A stretch of DNA of 64,000 nt, from assembly GCA_947652605.1 (NCBI GenBank), contig OX393577.1, positions 5,890,868-5,954,867 on the forward strand, read 5' to 3'. The position numbers and the translations under genes are program-made. Below are positions 11,520-23,271 of this stretch, one piece after another (within the stretch, counting starts at the first letter, position 1; the number at the start of each line of letters is the position of its first letter). Below the pieces are notes generated by a model. The model made no database searches, was not told where the DNA came from, and saw only the letters and a list, made by a program, of their open reading frames with translations. This DNA is from Elmis aenea (taxonomy: Eukaryota > Arthropoda > Insecta > Coleoptera > Elmidae).

Positions 11520-12480
11520 AACGTTGTTCTAATTTTAATAACTGTTCTTATATAAATTACATGCTCTGAATTCAATGGAACACGCAGTTTTTCGCTATCA
11601 CATCAAGTTTTTCAGCAAAATGGAAAAACAGATTATTGAGTTTTTAAAGAAAAACAGCACATAATTAAATTTCAAAAATATCTAAACAAAAATCTGTTTG
11701 GATAATTTATATTAGAATAGCTGTCCTTATATAAGTAACATGCTCTGAATTCAATGGCACACACAGATTTTTGCTATCTCATCAAGTTTTTTTAGCAAAG
11801 TGAAGAAAAAAAAAGATTGATGAGTCTCTAAGAAAAAAAACGATCTAAACAAAAAGACATTTGCACAATTTAAATTATAATTGCTGTTCTTAAGTTGTTA
11901 TATAAACCACATGCTCTGAATTCATTGGCACACATCGGTGTCACATAAAGTTTTTCAACAAAATGGAAAAACAGATTAATGATCCTCAAAAAAAAGTATT
12001 AAATTCCAAAACTATTTAAATAAAAGACTATTTCATAATTTATATTAGAATTGCTATTCTTATATACATAACATGCTCTGAATTCAATGGCACAAGCAGT
12101 TTTTCGCTATTTCATAAAGGTTATCAGCAAAATGTAAAAAAGATTAATAAGTCTGAAATTTTTTTTGGCTTCAAAACTATTTAATTAAACAGAAAACTCT
12201 TTGTATAATTTATATTAGAATTTCTGTTCCTATATAAATAACATTCTCTGAATTCAATGGCACACACAGATTTTCCCCATTACCTACATCGTTTTTCAGG
12301 AAAATAGAAAAACAGATAATGAGCTTTCAAACAAAAAAATTTAATTTGAAAACTATTTAAACAAAAAACTATTTGTTAATATTAAAATTGCTGTTCTTAA
12401 ATAAAACATGTTCTGAATTCAATAGCACGCATATATTTTCGCTATCTCAGCAAAATGAAAAAACAGATTAATGTATCTTC
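11520..12480 (+). repeat. Tandem array, six diverged ~170-bp units
   Basis: The block GCTCTGAATTCAATGGCACA recurs at 11563, 11742, 11913, 12075, 12245 (one base changed) and 12410 (GTTCTG). Spacings are 179, 171, 162, 170 and 165 bp. Each unit also carries CAGCAAAATGGAAAAACAG-like and TTATATTAGAATTGCTGTTC-like blocks. Units are more diverged from one another than those of the 184-bp satellite, and there is no similarity between the two families. No coding sense. It ends about 170 bp before a hAT element. Confidence 0.93.
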
Positions 12481-12646
12481 AAAATACATGACTTTTTAGT
12501 TCTTTTAGAGAGTTTTGATGTTGATAAAATGAAAGAATTCGATGAATGGTGATAACAAGGTTTATTGCACCTATACCGGTGACGAACAACGGAATCTGAT
12601 TATTACAATCGATTATTCTTATGTCAGCACAAAAGCGCTGAATAGT

Positions 12647-14046
12647 AAGGTGACCAACTTTCCTACAATGAAAAGGAGGACACAAATTAAAGAGCAAAAA
12701 AAAAGTAAATAAATAAAAGACACATTTTATGCATTGCAAACATTATAATATGATAAATGCTTAATAAAAACATTTGTAACTAACACTAACATGAAATTTT
12801 ATGCTTATATGCCTATAACTATTTAAAGGAGAACTTCTCCATTGAATGAATATTTTTTAGCAGTGTATTATCTTCTAACAATATATTGGAAATATCTGAA
12901 CAAGAAATGTCTTTCATATTGAATTTTACGGGAAGTGCTGCAGCTGGAGTATCAACATTCAATCTCGATTTCTCACTTGTCCAAAAATCATTAGCAATTG
13001 AAAAAACTCTTTCAACTGCTGCATTAGTTCCAGGGCAGCACAACACAAATTGAACAAGAATAAATACATTTTCACATGGAATATGTCCATTTTTGAAATG
13101 GCTGAATATTTCCACCCATCTTTTATCAATTTCAACGTGTTGATTTTCCCATTGTATTAATTTTTCAGAATTTAAATATACATTCAGTCTTCTAATTGCT
13201 TCAAAGAGACAATTGTCGTCTATTTTAATATCTGGCAATTCTTTAGATAAAAACTCAACACAAGATTTAATATCTGTCCAACATACTGGCGATGAAGCCA
13301 AAAAACACCATTGAAAACTGTTATTTGAGGTTTGTTTTAGACCATTCTTCGATATATTGAAAACATGTTTGGTAAAAATTCTGCACTTCTTTGATAAACT
13401 TTTTCGTTATGCCCGGATTTGATTCCTTTAAGTCTGATAATTTTCTTTTTATAATTAAGGAAGAAATTTTTCTTCAAATCGAGATTTATATTGAAGGATA
13501 AAGTCATTCAAAATAAGGCTAACGTCTGTAGCTGAAATGTGTTCACCTTCAATCTTTTGAATCGTCTTGTGAAAAATAGATGCTTGATTATGTACAAAAT
13601 ACATTAATATCTCAGATATTTCATTATTGAAAAACGACTCCAGGATTTTAGGACATTTGTCTAAACTCAAAAAATGTAAGCGAAGAGGCTCGAATAATTG
13701 TAGAACACGCTATATAGCAGGTGTTTTTTGTATTCAACATTCGCTTCTTCACAAAATTGTTTTAAAGTAGCCACGCGAACGGTAAAACGACTAAAATACA
13801 AATAAATTGTAGTTATTATTAATTCTACATCAATTGGCATGGCACATGACGCCGTGTTGATTGCATTTGACAAAATATGAACATTACAGCCTATTCCTAG
13901 TATTTTCTTTTGGAGATTTACAGATTTAAGTCTTCAAATATCGAAAAGGACAAAAAGGAGGGCAAAAAGGAGGACACTTTTCAAGGGAGGACAGAAGTGA
14001 AAAAAGGAGGACTGTCCTCCCTAAAGGAGGACGGTTGGTCACCTTA
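12647..14046 (-). mobile_element. hAT transposon, 1.4 kb, with 8-bp target duplication
   Basis: Flanked by a perfect 8-bp direct repeat, TGAATAGT (12639-12646 and 14047-14054), the size made by hAT transposases. Termini are AAGGTGACCAAC on the left and its near complement GTTGGTCACCTTA on the right. The subterminal DNA is rich in AGGAGGAC repeats, several near the right end (13950-14035) and one near the left. The interior carries a broken minus-strand transposase gene. It is defective because the transposase is frameshifted and deleted. Confidence 0.9.
12819..13960 (-). pseudogene. hAT transposase pseudogene (C-terminal half)
   Basis: Three minus-strand pieces in family order. 13873-13700 gives NTASCAMPIDVELIITTIYL then FCEEANVEYKKHLLYS; 13715-13455 gives RVLQLFEPLRLHFLSLDKCP then FFNNEISEILMYFVHNQASI; 13301-12819 ends with the hAT dimerisation block CCPGTNAAVERVFSIANDFW, SEKSRLNV. 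A deletion follows YKKHLLYS, where the family has a TRW-containing stretch, and the pieces lie in different frames. The upstream zinc finger and first catalytic parts are absent. The best match by eye is the ZMYM-like hAT group. Confidence 0.88.
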
Positions 14047-14054
14047 TGAATAGT

Positions 14055-15526
14055 AACAATTATAATTATAAGTTCCTTACTCTTGATTAATAAAATGTGC
14101 GGAGAAATATGCAGTCCTTTAATTTTTACTCTGTAATATTCAAAAATAAACTCTTCTTCAAAATAAATAAATATTACACTTACCTTAGATTAAATATAAA
14201 AAAACCATGCTAGACAGCGTTGATTGTGGACAGTTACTTTCCAGTATTTAAATAAAACTATCTTTTAAAACTTCTATTTTTATTGCGTGCAGTTATTTAT
14301 AATCTTATTTACATTAAATTAACAAACCACTGATTAAAAATCAGTTATACGTATTTGGTTGTAGCTGTATGTATACAATTCAGGAAACCCGTATTGTATA
14401 ATTAATATTAAAGCTAATTTTTAAGTACAAATATTACTAAAAAATACTTTCTACTTATGCTTAAATAACAAATTATTTATACTCACGAGCAAACATTTTC
14501 AAATTCACACCTAAATCAGAACTTAAAACAAACAAATAAATAATATTTACAACATAAATCGATTCTATAAAGGCACTGTTAATATTAGGCTATAGGTATA
14601 GCAACTGGCGAATTATTGTACAGGTTTATAAAAACGTAAAACTAGAGTAAAATAATAGTTTTGTGTTATATTACGTGATTGTCGAACCATTTTAGGCACT
14701 TCAACTTTTACAGACGAAATTATTACTTGCATCTGTTAGGCAAACATTATAAATCCTTCATTTAAATATACCTATTTTCAAAAACTTTAAATTAGTTTAG
14801 TTATTACAGTTTAAAGTTTCAAAGCTGCCTAATTTTTTGATAGAGGCTGAATATAACCTATTTAACCAATAATAACATTATTTTGCTAGAGGTCTTTCAA
14901 GATAAACTGAACTGTGAGGCAGAAACCAATACCAAAAGCGTTAATTACTGCGCCACCTAAAAACATACGTTTATTTTATCAACGGGGTTATAACCTATAA
15001 CAATATAACGTTTTTAGAAAGGTCTACATTTCAACCGCCATCCCCTCTCTTTGCGCATTTCGCGGTTCAGTTTAGCTTGAAAGATCTCTACTAATGACAG
15101 CTTACTTGGAAATATTGAAAATAAGTCAAAATAGTGTACTAAAATATTAAGAGGTACAAATAATAATTCTTTCGTACAAATCTGAATGTTAAATATCGTA
15201 ATTTAAAGTTTACTAATTTATAAGAAAATTTTTGGTAAAACAGGAACGAATAGAGCATAGTTAGTTAATAAATGACACTTAAAATTTTTAACATTTAAAT
15301 ATATTTCACATTCATTGTAGGAGGATGGAGGAGTACCCATAAGTGATCAATTATTTTCAGAATTTGCGATGTGTCTAAAGTAAACAAGTGTCAACATTGG
15401 CTTAGATTCTTAGATAGTTTACTGCAGGTAATTTCGACTATTTTGACTATTCTGATTGTTTTCCAAAAGGACGACTAGTCGAATTTGATGATGACCCGTT
15501 TAAATCGCTGTTGGGAGTGAGGACCG
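14055..15526. other. AT-rich intergenic DNA
   Basis: No gene and no recognisable element. 15030-15100 is slightly less AT-rich without an interpretable open frame. Confidence 0.35.
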
Positions 15527-15745
15527 CGATTTTTTCAAAAACTTTGCATCATTTTACTTGCAAAGGATGCGCGAATTGGTAAATATAAGAATTTTGATTT
15601 TATCTCTGACGGTTTCATGGCCAACGCGATCGCAAAAATTACCTTTATTAGAAGAAATTTTCAGTTTTTCCCCTATTTTTTCGAAGGAAATGGCCAGTGG
15701 CACGTATAACTCTGCAAAACAATTCGTTGATGAAAATGAAAATTT
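15527..15745 (+). mobile_element. Foldback family B, copy 4 (fragment)
   Basis: Matches one arm of the complete element at 48873-49587: AAAACTTTGCATCATTTTAC, CAAAGGATGCGCGAATTGGT, CCAACGCGATCGCAAAAATT and GGCCAGTGGCACGTATAACT. Both the outer terminus and the second arm are missing. Overlapping open frames on both strands are by-products of the repeat. Confidence 0.85.
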
Positions 15746-16390
15746 CAAATCGGTAACTGAAGTTTTCCCTTGAGTTCTACTCCTATTATTCTACACAGTG
15801 ACCATATTTTTACAAGAAAGAGATCAAAATAAGATGAAAAAGTGTTATTAATATTGATAGCAATTATTGTGTTCTGGATTAAGAAATAAAAAATTTGTTC
15901 TAAGACTTAAATTTCTCTTACATATAAAAATAATTGATTACCTCTGTGTACCTCTAATACTGAATGTTATTAAAATTTTATTTAAAACTTTTGTTCAAAG
16001 TACATTTACTTTTTTGTTCGGTTCGTCATTGTCTTCGCAAAAAAAACTGTCTTTAGAATTCGGTTAGATTCTAAAAGTATGTTTTTAAATAAAAAAAATA
16101 GTGTATTTATTTAAAATAAAATACTAAAATATTTAAAAGTATAAATGTAGCTGTAAAACTGTAATTATTGCTTAAAATTGTTTAAAATTGCTAACTGTTA
16201 AAACAAAACACGCGCGTTTGCCGTCGTTTTAAGAAATGTTCTTTCTATCTATTAATAAAACTGATTGCTCGATTTTTGTCTTTATTGTTTTAAAAATTTT
16301 CTAAAATTTGTTGTCGCTTGTTTTTGTAACTATTTTAAAAATTCAACGAAATTAAAAAATAATATAAAGTGTTTATAAATATGTCAAGTC
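15746..16390. other. AT-rich intergenic DNA
   Basis: No gene seen. The short plus-strand open frame at 15867-16067 has no recognisable motif and AT-driven composition. Confidence 0.3.
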
Positions 16391-17285
16391 CAGACCTGTG
16401 CAACCTGCGGCCCCTCTGACATGTTTATGCGGCCCGCGACCCAGTAGTTGTATAATACAAGCATTGCTGTTTTTAAAGAGTATAACATTAAGTGTCATTA
16501 CATGTCAAAAAGTGCTAAAAAATATAAGAAATTAACAGGTGATTTAAGAAGAGATAAAATGGAAATGAAAGAGAACTTAGCGGGACAACAAAACTTATTC
16601 AAAAATGCGTATAAACAATAAGACCCCACAACAATAGTTAGTTATGAAATTTTTACATTTCACCTAAACATCTGAACCATTCTCTGATTGTACTTTAATA
16701 AAAGAATGTATAAAATGGCTGTGAACTGTATTTGACCTGAAAAAAAGCTTTTTTTCTAATACTTATTACTTTATTTAGATTTACCTACTCTGCCAAGATA
16801 AATTGATGAAATGGCAGAAAATGTGATATTAACTCTCAAATATACGTTAATAACTTTTTATCTTATTCTCTTCGTCTTGATGAATTAATGGATATATCTA
16901 CTACTGCTCAACTTGTAATTGTTTTTCGTGGAGAAGATATAAAGTTAAATGTTACTAAAGAATTATTAGATTTGGTAAGGACAAAAGGAATTACAACAGC
17001 TGAGAATCTCTATTTTGTATTAAAACTGATTTAAAAATAAAAAATGGGGAAATCGCTTCGAATTAACCAAGCTTGTAACTAATAAATTTAAACCGAATTT
17101 TTTAGGGAATTCTTTGTACGTCACTGCGTTGCTCATATTGAAAATTTATGCACGAAAAAAATTAGTTTCAAAATTTTTCCAAACCCTTAGGAGGATCTCC
17201 ATATCCACTAGAAAGTGGTGCGGCCAGTTACGATTTCATAAAATTTGCAATTGGCCCTTTGGCTTAAAAGGTTACTCTGGCCTAG
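16391..17285 (+). pseudogene. hAT transposase relic (GTF2IRD2-like / Charlie-type)
   Basis: Left end CAGACCTGTGCAACCTGCGG and right end GGTTACTCTGGCCTAG are imperfect inverted counterparts. Inside, plus-strand remnants read MSKSAKKYKKLTGDL near 16502, then LDELMDISTTAQLVIVFRGE with VTKELLDLVRTKGITTAENL at 16870-17015, then CVAHIENLCTK near 17125. These match in order the catalytic-region block (LDESTDISDTAQL-like), the following ELL..KGTTTGE block and the C(I/V)xHxExLC block of the hAT group that gave rise to GTF2IRD2-type proteins. Stops and large deletions make it non-functional. No clear 8-bp target duplication was found. It ends ~310 bp downstream of the FoxF stop codon. Confidence 0.8.
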
Positions 17286-17598
17286 TCTATGTATATAAAT
17301 AAAATATAAAACAGTTTCGCAAAATGATTTGAATAAAATGTAATATAACGTACAATCTCATATATTTAAAGAGATTTACAAAAATTGTTTTAAAATGTGC
17401 TATCAGTTGTTAATATATGATTTGTCTTAACTCTTACTTTATCATTGTATTTATAAGGCACTTCATATACTTCTGTCTTCGATGTAATATAATGGCACTT
17501 AGAGGATTATTTGTCTCATCGAATTAATACTAAACTTACCTACGTTAAATGTTTTTGTTTTGTAAATGTGTTAAGTGTATCGTTCAGTTATTTAAATA

Positions 17599-20500
17599 TC
17601 ACATACTGTATTTTACATGCTGTTCGTAAAAGTGTGGAGAGTTTGCGGTGGCAGGCGACGGTAGAGAAGTAGGTCCAGGACTTAAGTAGGGCTTGCGATC
17701 GCATTGAAGAGGTTGCATGGTTCCGCCGGACGTACGCATAACTGGAAAAGAAGTAAAATGTTAAAGAAAAACTGTTAAGATCACTTAAGAAGGTTTAACG
17801 AGTGGATAAGTCATGTAATCTATAGAAGTCGTGCATTAATAAAGATTTAACACTACCCAGTGGTATTAATCGCCGGGGTGAGAACTCATTTCTGGCGTCC
17901 TAAATCCATATTGTTAATGTCATGGATACATGGATAAAAAATTTACAACTGGCAACATTCGATAGAGAGTAGAGATAAGTTAGTGTTATTCGCTTCGGAA
18001 AAGTGAAACACAGGTACCAAATATTTACGTTCATGTTTCATGACGTTTATGTATCCAGTTCTGGGTATTTATTAAAGTTTGGAGTAATAAAATGTTAATA
18101 AAACAATATTTACATATCAAGTTGCTCAAATTATAAGTAATTAGTAATTCAGAAGCTCATGATGTACCCAGGTTTAACTGGCTTGTTCCTTTGGTGTTAA
18201 AAATAAGTTTGGTAAATTTTTGCAATTTTCTGGTAATTTTTAGGATGGGATTTTAATATGTATAACCTTTAGAATATTTATTAAAAAGGTTTAATTTTTA
18301 AGTAACATACCAAGGCATTAACCAAGCTCATATTGAATTTAAAATGACTGTAAAAATGGTCAAAATTAACAAATAAAAACAACGAATTTCATTGTGTAGT
18401 AAAAGCTTAATACCGCTTAAATAGTTTTTTGTTACCGCAGTTTAAATGTCAGGTATATTTATGTTGATGCTTCATTGTTTATTTTTGTTTAACGTTATTT
18501 AATAAACAACTGATACGCAAGTTGAACAACTTGTAATATTCACGGTTTAAATGTTGAAAATGTAGATATCACATTACTAGCAAACGTTAGAACAGATTAA
18601 AATTCACACAAAGTGTTTGAAAGCTTTATTTATAATTAATTTAATAGGAAACAGTTACATGCCAGAGGTTGCACTCGATATTGTTTTTATAATTATTACT
18701 CGGAAACGCAAATTATAAACTTATAAGTATAATACTCACAGTCAGTAAAACCGTTATGATAATGTTTGTTGTGTAAATTGATAGTCATTTGGACGATTGC
18801 ATAGTTCATTGTTCATTGTTGTTGTTGACTTTTCACTTTTTTGGTAATATGTAAATTACAATTATAGTGACAATCGTCAGTTTTTTGTGTTGGTCGTTGC
18901 TTATGGGATGTGCGAGTACGGTCATGTTGCATGGTTTATGCAAGTTAGGTTCATCGTAGGTACTTTTCTTCTGCGGGCAATCAGGAAAATCAAATCAAGT
19001 CAAGACTTGCAAAATGCCATTTGTTAGAAAAGGCTGTACATTGAAATTTTAGCTCAGTTTATCACTAAACTAGTGCTAGTGTACATGTTTCATGATTTCT
19101 AATTTTAATTGATAATAGTGATAATATATTTTTTATTTTTAGGGAATTATTGTTTATGTTTATATTAATAACGAATTTATAATTTGGAATTTGTGAAAAA
19201 TAAATTATTTTTTTCCTTCATGTTGTAATTACTTTGATTTGTTGTTTTATACATTTATAAAATCACTTGATTTAAATCACTGATTTAAATAAAAAAATCA
19301 TTTGATTTAAATCACTGATTTAAATCGTGATTTAAATTAGATGATTTAAATCAGCTCAGTCCTGTATACGTATATAAGTATACAAAAATTAAAACTTTTC
19401 CTTGATATAACTACTGCTCTTACGTGTAAACCTTACAATAGTAGTTTCATTTTTAAGTTCGCTTGTTAGATCGTTATAAAATTTCAGTCCTTTATAAAAT
19501 AGAGAATTTTGTGTGTGATTTCGTGCCCCGAATGGCAATTTAAAGATTTAAAGTCTTTACAGCTTCTAGTCGGATAATTATGAATTTCAGAATTTTGGGT
19601 TATATATTTTAACAAAGAATTTGAAAGCAAGTGGAGTAAAAGAAGTGAATTTCTCTTTGGATTTTATTTAAATTTTTGTTTTTGCAAAGTACTATTCTGA
19701 GAATTGTATAAGAAATTATTTGCTATAATGAAGAAAGGTTAAATTAAATTACTTAAATAAAAATTAATTTGTAGTGAATTTTTGTTTAATATGAATAAGA
19801 TCAAATAAAACAATCTATTGCTAAATATGTATATGTTAAGTTTTGGCTGGTAAGATTGGCATATGTACTACTTTAAAATAATGAGTAGGTAAGTAGGTAC
19901 TTTTACTACGAATAATATCTTTGTAAGAAATATAAATTTAAAACGGAAATTTTAATTCAAACAATGTTTTTCGAACCCAGAAGTGGTTATAGGATACTTC
20001 ACAGACGTTTTCTTGTAAAGTTTTAGTACTTAAAGCAGTTTTTGAATTTGTTATTATCTTTTCTCAAACTAATAACTAGTAATTCATGGCATATTAATTA
20101 ATAATAGTACATAAATGGCATTAACTTGGGTATTAAATCATTAAGTTTAATTTTTAGACTGTGGTTTTAGATTCACCATTAAAAAAAATTAAGATCCGAC
20201 AGAATAATATCCATGACAGATAGAAATATGTGTATAACTTTTTTTTTAAAATAAAGTATGTTCAAAAATTAACGAAAATTAATTGACATAGAGCTGTTAT
20301 TATAATATCTATCGAAATAAATGATTACACATATAAAAGTTTTGATATTGTATTGATTCTCGCATTGTTTTTCCAATAATAACTTTTTTAGCAAGAATAT
20401 TTAAAAAAAAATTGCCAAGTATACTTATATTACGTTTAGTAATGATATTAACGTTACAAAGACATTTTTTTACATATTAAAAATTGTTATACACTGTGTC

Positions 20501-23271
20501 CAAGGTAAGAATAAACAGCATAGAGATCTCGCTTCTTATAAGAGATGCAGTTTTTTTTTCAAATTAGATGAATTATTTTCAAGTGTGAGAGAAGCTACAA
20601 TCAATTTTAAAAAAGTACAAAATTTCTCGTACTTCAGATGTTATAGCAAAAAATATGAAAATGTCGATTTTTTTTCTTTTATAACTTTTTTATTTTATTC
20701 ATTAGAACAATTTTATTAGTACTTCCTAAAGGTAGTTTTTAATGGAGAATGTAACCATTATTTTAGATTTTTTAAATCACTTTTCATTTATGAGATATCA
20801 CCTCTAATTTCATTTTTTCTTATGGGCCGCGAAGTTGGCTATGAAATAGTTAAATGTCCTTTTTTTTAAATGACATATTACTTGCTATATCTATTTTTAT
20901 AAATAAGGCACAAAATGAAGAAAAATCGTATATTACCCATCACTTACTAATCTATGAAAATAAAAACAAAAAACATCTAATTAAATGTCAAATGACTATC
21001 GAATTACACAACAATAATATGAAATTCTAATAAATGATACCGAAGACAAATTAATGATAACTGTCATTTGACATTTAATTGGTTGTTTTTTGTTTTCATT
21101 TTCATGGATAGCTTGATTTGCTTGATAAGTGATGGGTAAAATACGAATTTTCTTCATTTTGCAACTTTTTTTTATAAAAACAGATATCGCAAGTAATATC
21201 TCATTTAAAAGAGAAAAAAAAGCTCATTTAACTATTCCATGGCCAACTTTGCGGCCCATAAGAAAAAACAAAATTAGGGGTATCTCGAAAATGATAGGTG
21301 TTAAAAAGAAACTAAAATAATGGTTACATTGTACATAAAATAGTACCATAAGGAGGTACAAATAAAATTGTTCTAATGATTAAGACAAAAAAGTTATGAG
21401 AGAAAAAAGAAAATCGACATTTTCATATTTTTTGCTAAAACATCTGAAGCACGAGGAATTTTGTACTTTTTAATTGTGGCTTCTCCCACACTAAGGAATA
21501 ATTCATCTAATTTAAACAAACCTGTATCTCTTATAATAAGCGAGATCCCCATGCTGTGCATCAATGATACGTTTTCAGAAGCAACAGTTTCACAAATCAA
21601 GTAAGTTTTAAATTTCGTGATTCTGTTTAAAAAATTTAATATACATATAATATTCTTATAAACCAGTGAAAGCAGAAACACGCATATTAATTTTGAAAGT
21701 GCTTGTCTAGAATTACATCTTTGAATGGCAGGTTAACTCTTCAAAGTGTCAAATATGTAAGTACTTGGTAGTAACAAATTATAAAAAGTGGTTCTTATCG
21801 GTAATTTGATAAGAATTTATTATGTGCGTTATTAATGAACAAGACCTGTGGGGGTTCTCTGTTGAAGTAATTGTACGTTTTATGTTAATATCGAATGTAT
21901 TATGCAGTTAAAGTGCTTTATGTAAATATGTAAATAAGTAATTAGGGCTACAAGAAGTACCTACGCTGTTAAATCCAGATTGTTGATATATTGTATTACA
22001 GTTATTTATCTCTTGTGCAATATTACTTTAAATTACAAAATGGTTAGGAAATGGTTTCATTAGTAGTAACGCATTAATTTATAGCAAACTGGAGTGATAC
22101 TGGGTTGTATGTTTTGGCAGGCGCTAAGCTGGGCCACCCATCAAGTCGAACATAATGTGCCTGCCAAGAAATGTCAAATGCCATGTCATCTGCCTTGTAA
22201 AACGGTTAGCGTTAGGCTCTGATTACTACAATAATATATTTGTTGACGCCGCTTTTTTTGTGCAGCTAGCGCCAGTTCCAAGTTTTTTTTGTTGATCACT
22301 GAATAGAGAAATGTTCTGGGTTACTTACTGTTATCAGATGACGACGTCGGGGTCGATAATCCATAATGGTAGCTGTATGAGTCAGGGGGAGGTGGTGACA
22401 AAGCATCCTGATTATCTTGAGGCGGGCTAAGATGAGCTTTTATGTATGGATTCGACACTGGTGGATCGGGATACGGCGGCAGAAGTCCAGAAGTCCCCCA
22501 GTCTCTGTCACACTGTTGCTGATACACTCCCGCGTAATCGTAACCAGGAAAATGCGATCCAGATACTGTTGGTACTTGAGTCGTTGGTGTACTGTACGAG
22601 CATGTTGTAAAATCCTGTGGCGGAATTAAACTTTGGTGATCGTATCCACCAGTTTGATTCATGATTCCCGAGATGTTGCCGTATAATCCTGTGGAATACT
22701 GATGTTTCATAGCCTGGCACTTCCGCCGAAAGCCCCGTGGTCGTCTTCTGTAAGAGCCTTCCTCGAACATGTATTCGCTGCTCGGATCGATGGTCCAGTA
22801 ATGTCCTTTTCCAGGACGTCCAACCCCTTTAGGCACTTTGACGAAACATTCGTTTAATGATAAATTATGCCGGACCGAGTTTTTCCAGCCTTGGTATTCT
22901 CCTCTAAAATTAGGGAATCGCTGTTGGAGGTACGAATAGATTTCACTTAATGTTAACTGTTTGGTTGGAGAGTTTTGGATGGCCATCACTATGAGGGCGA
23001 TGTACGAGTAAGGTGGTTTGTCTGGACGTCGAATTCCTGACTTCTTCTCTGAACTGGAGGGTTTTGAAACCGAGTCAGGAGCTGTACTTTCGGGGGAGAC
23101 ATGTTGAGGTTCTAGGCTCTGTTGTTGTTGGTCGGTTGATAGTATGACACTATGTTGGTGCTGGTGGAGATGAAGGTGATGGAGGTGTTGTTGGATATTG
23201 ATGCTCTGGTGCACTACTGGCTGCAGCTGCGTCGAACCACTGACTTCAGACAACTGCTGTTCCTTCATCAT
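17599..23271 (-). CDS. bin: FoxF forkhead transcription factor (biniou orthologue), complete, two exons
   Basis: DNA-binding regulator; FoxF/biniou proteins direct visceral (gut) muscle mesoderm development in insects. Exon 1 is 23271-22329 and exon 2 is 17741-17599, joined across GATAACA|GTAAGTAA and TTCTTTTCCAG|TTATGCG; the split codon gives Ile315 and the product is 361 aa. Residues 1-60 are Gln/His-rich ([12 protein letters not shown]). The forkhead domain spans about 84-180: [15 protein letters not shown], recognition helix [13 protein letters not shown], and [10 protein letters not shown] followed by [17 protein letters not shown], a FoxF signature. Residues 185-314 are Tyr/Pro/Ser-rich. 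The exon-2 tail contains [10 protein letters not shown] and [10 protein letters not shown], matching the vertebrate FoxF C-terminus (CDRK then YYHQQVTYQ). The start is fixed by an in-frame TAA five codons upstream. The intron is 4.6 kb and holds a foldback element. No clear AATAAA was found downstream. Confidence 0.95.
17742..20491. other. FoxF intron, 3' part, with hAT-like terminus
   Basis: Intronic sequence. 17820-18060 is relatively complex, unlike the surrounding AT-rich DNA, and is a reasonable place for regulatory DNA, but no binding-site cluster can be asserted. 19259-19364 is annotated separately. No alternative exon was seen. Confidence 0.4.
19259..19364. mobile_element. hAT-like terminus built of GATTTAAATCA repeats
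   Basis: Six or so palindromic GATTTAAATC motifs in 100 bp, ending CAGCTCAGTCCTG (19364). Terminal CAG...CTG with iterated TTTAAATC is a known style of hAT non-autonomous element. The opposite end (CAGGACTGAGC) was not found within the intron, so this is a fragment. Confidence 0.5.
20492..21560. mobile_element. Foldback family C, near-complete element in the FoxF intron
   Basis: Two arms of ~480 bp in inverted orientation around a centre near 21030. Left arm blocks in order: GAGATCTCGCTTCTTATAAG, AGAGAAGCTACAATCAATTT, CTTATGGGCCGCGAAGTTGG, TGAAGAAAAATCGTATATTA; the right arm repeats them reversed and complemented (for example CCAACTTTGCGGCCCATAAG). It begins TA|CACTGTGTCC; the right terminus is worn. 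Related copies are at 47701-48005 (miniature) and 58385-59435 (one arm). Open frames at 21129-21320 and 21394-21681 fall inside the arms and are not genes. Confidence 0.88.
21561..22328. other. FoxF intron, 5' part
   Basis: Intronic. The last 200 bp before the exon-1 donor (22090-22320) is less AT-rich. No other feature seen. Confidence 0.4.

Noticed and set aside
16391..17285. Complete hAT with 8-bp duplication
   Set aside because: The flanking 8-mers (TGTCAAGT-like and TCTATGTA) do not match, so only a relic is claimed.
21129..21681. Open frames in the FoxF intron
   Set aside because: They are within arms of a foldback element; mirror sequence creates opposing frames.
22321..22328. Stop codon ending the FoxF first exon
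   Set aside because: The apparent ending SSSDNSK plus stop reads through GTAAGTAA, a consensus splice donor. The true end is in the exon at 17741-17599.
22417..22720. Overlapping open frames inside FoxF exon 1
   Set aside because: They are shadows of the FoxF coding sequence in other frames and have no independent support.
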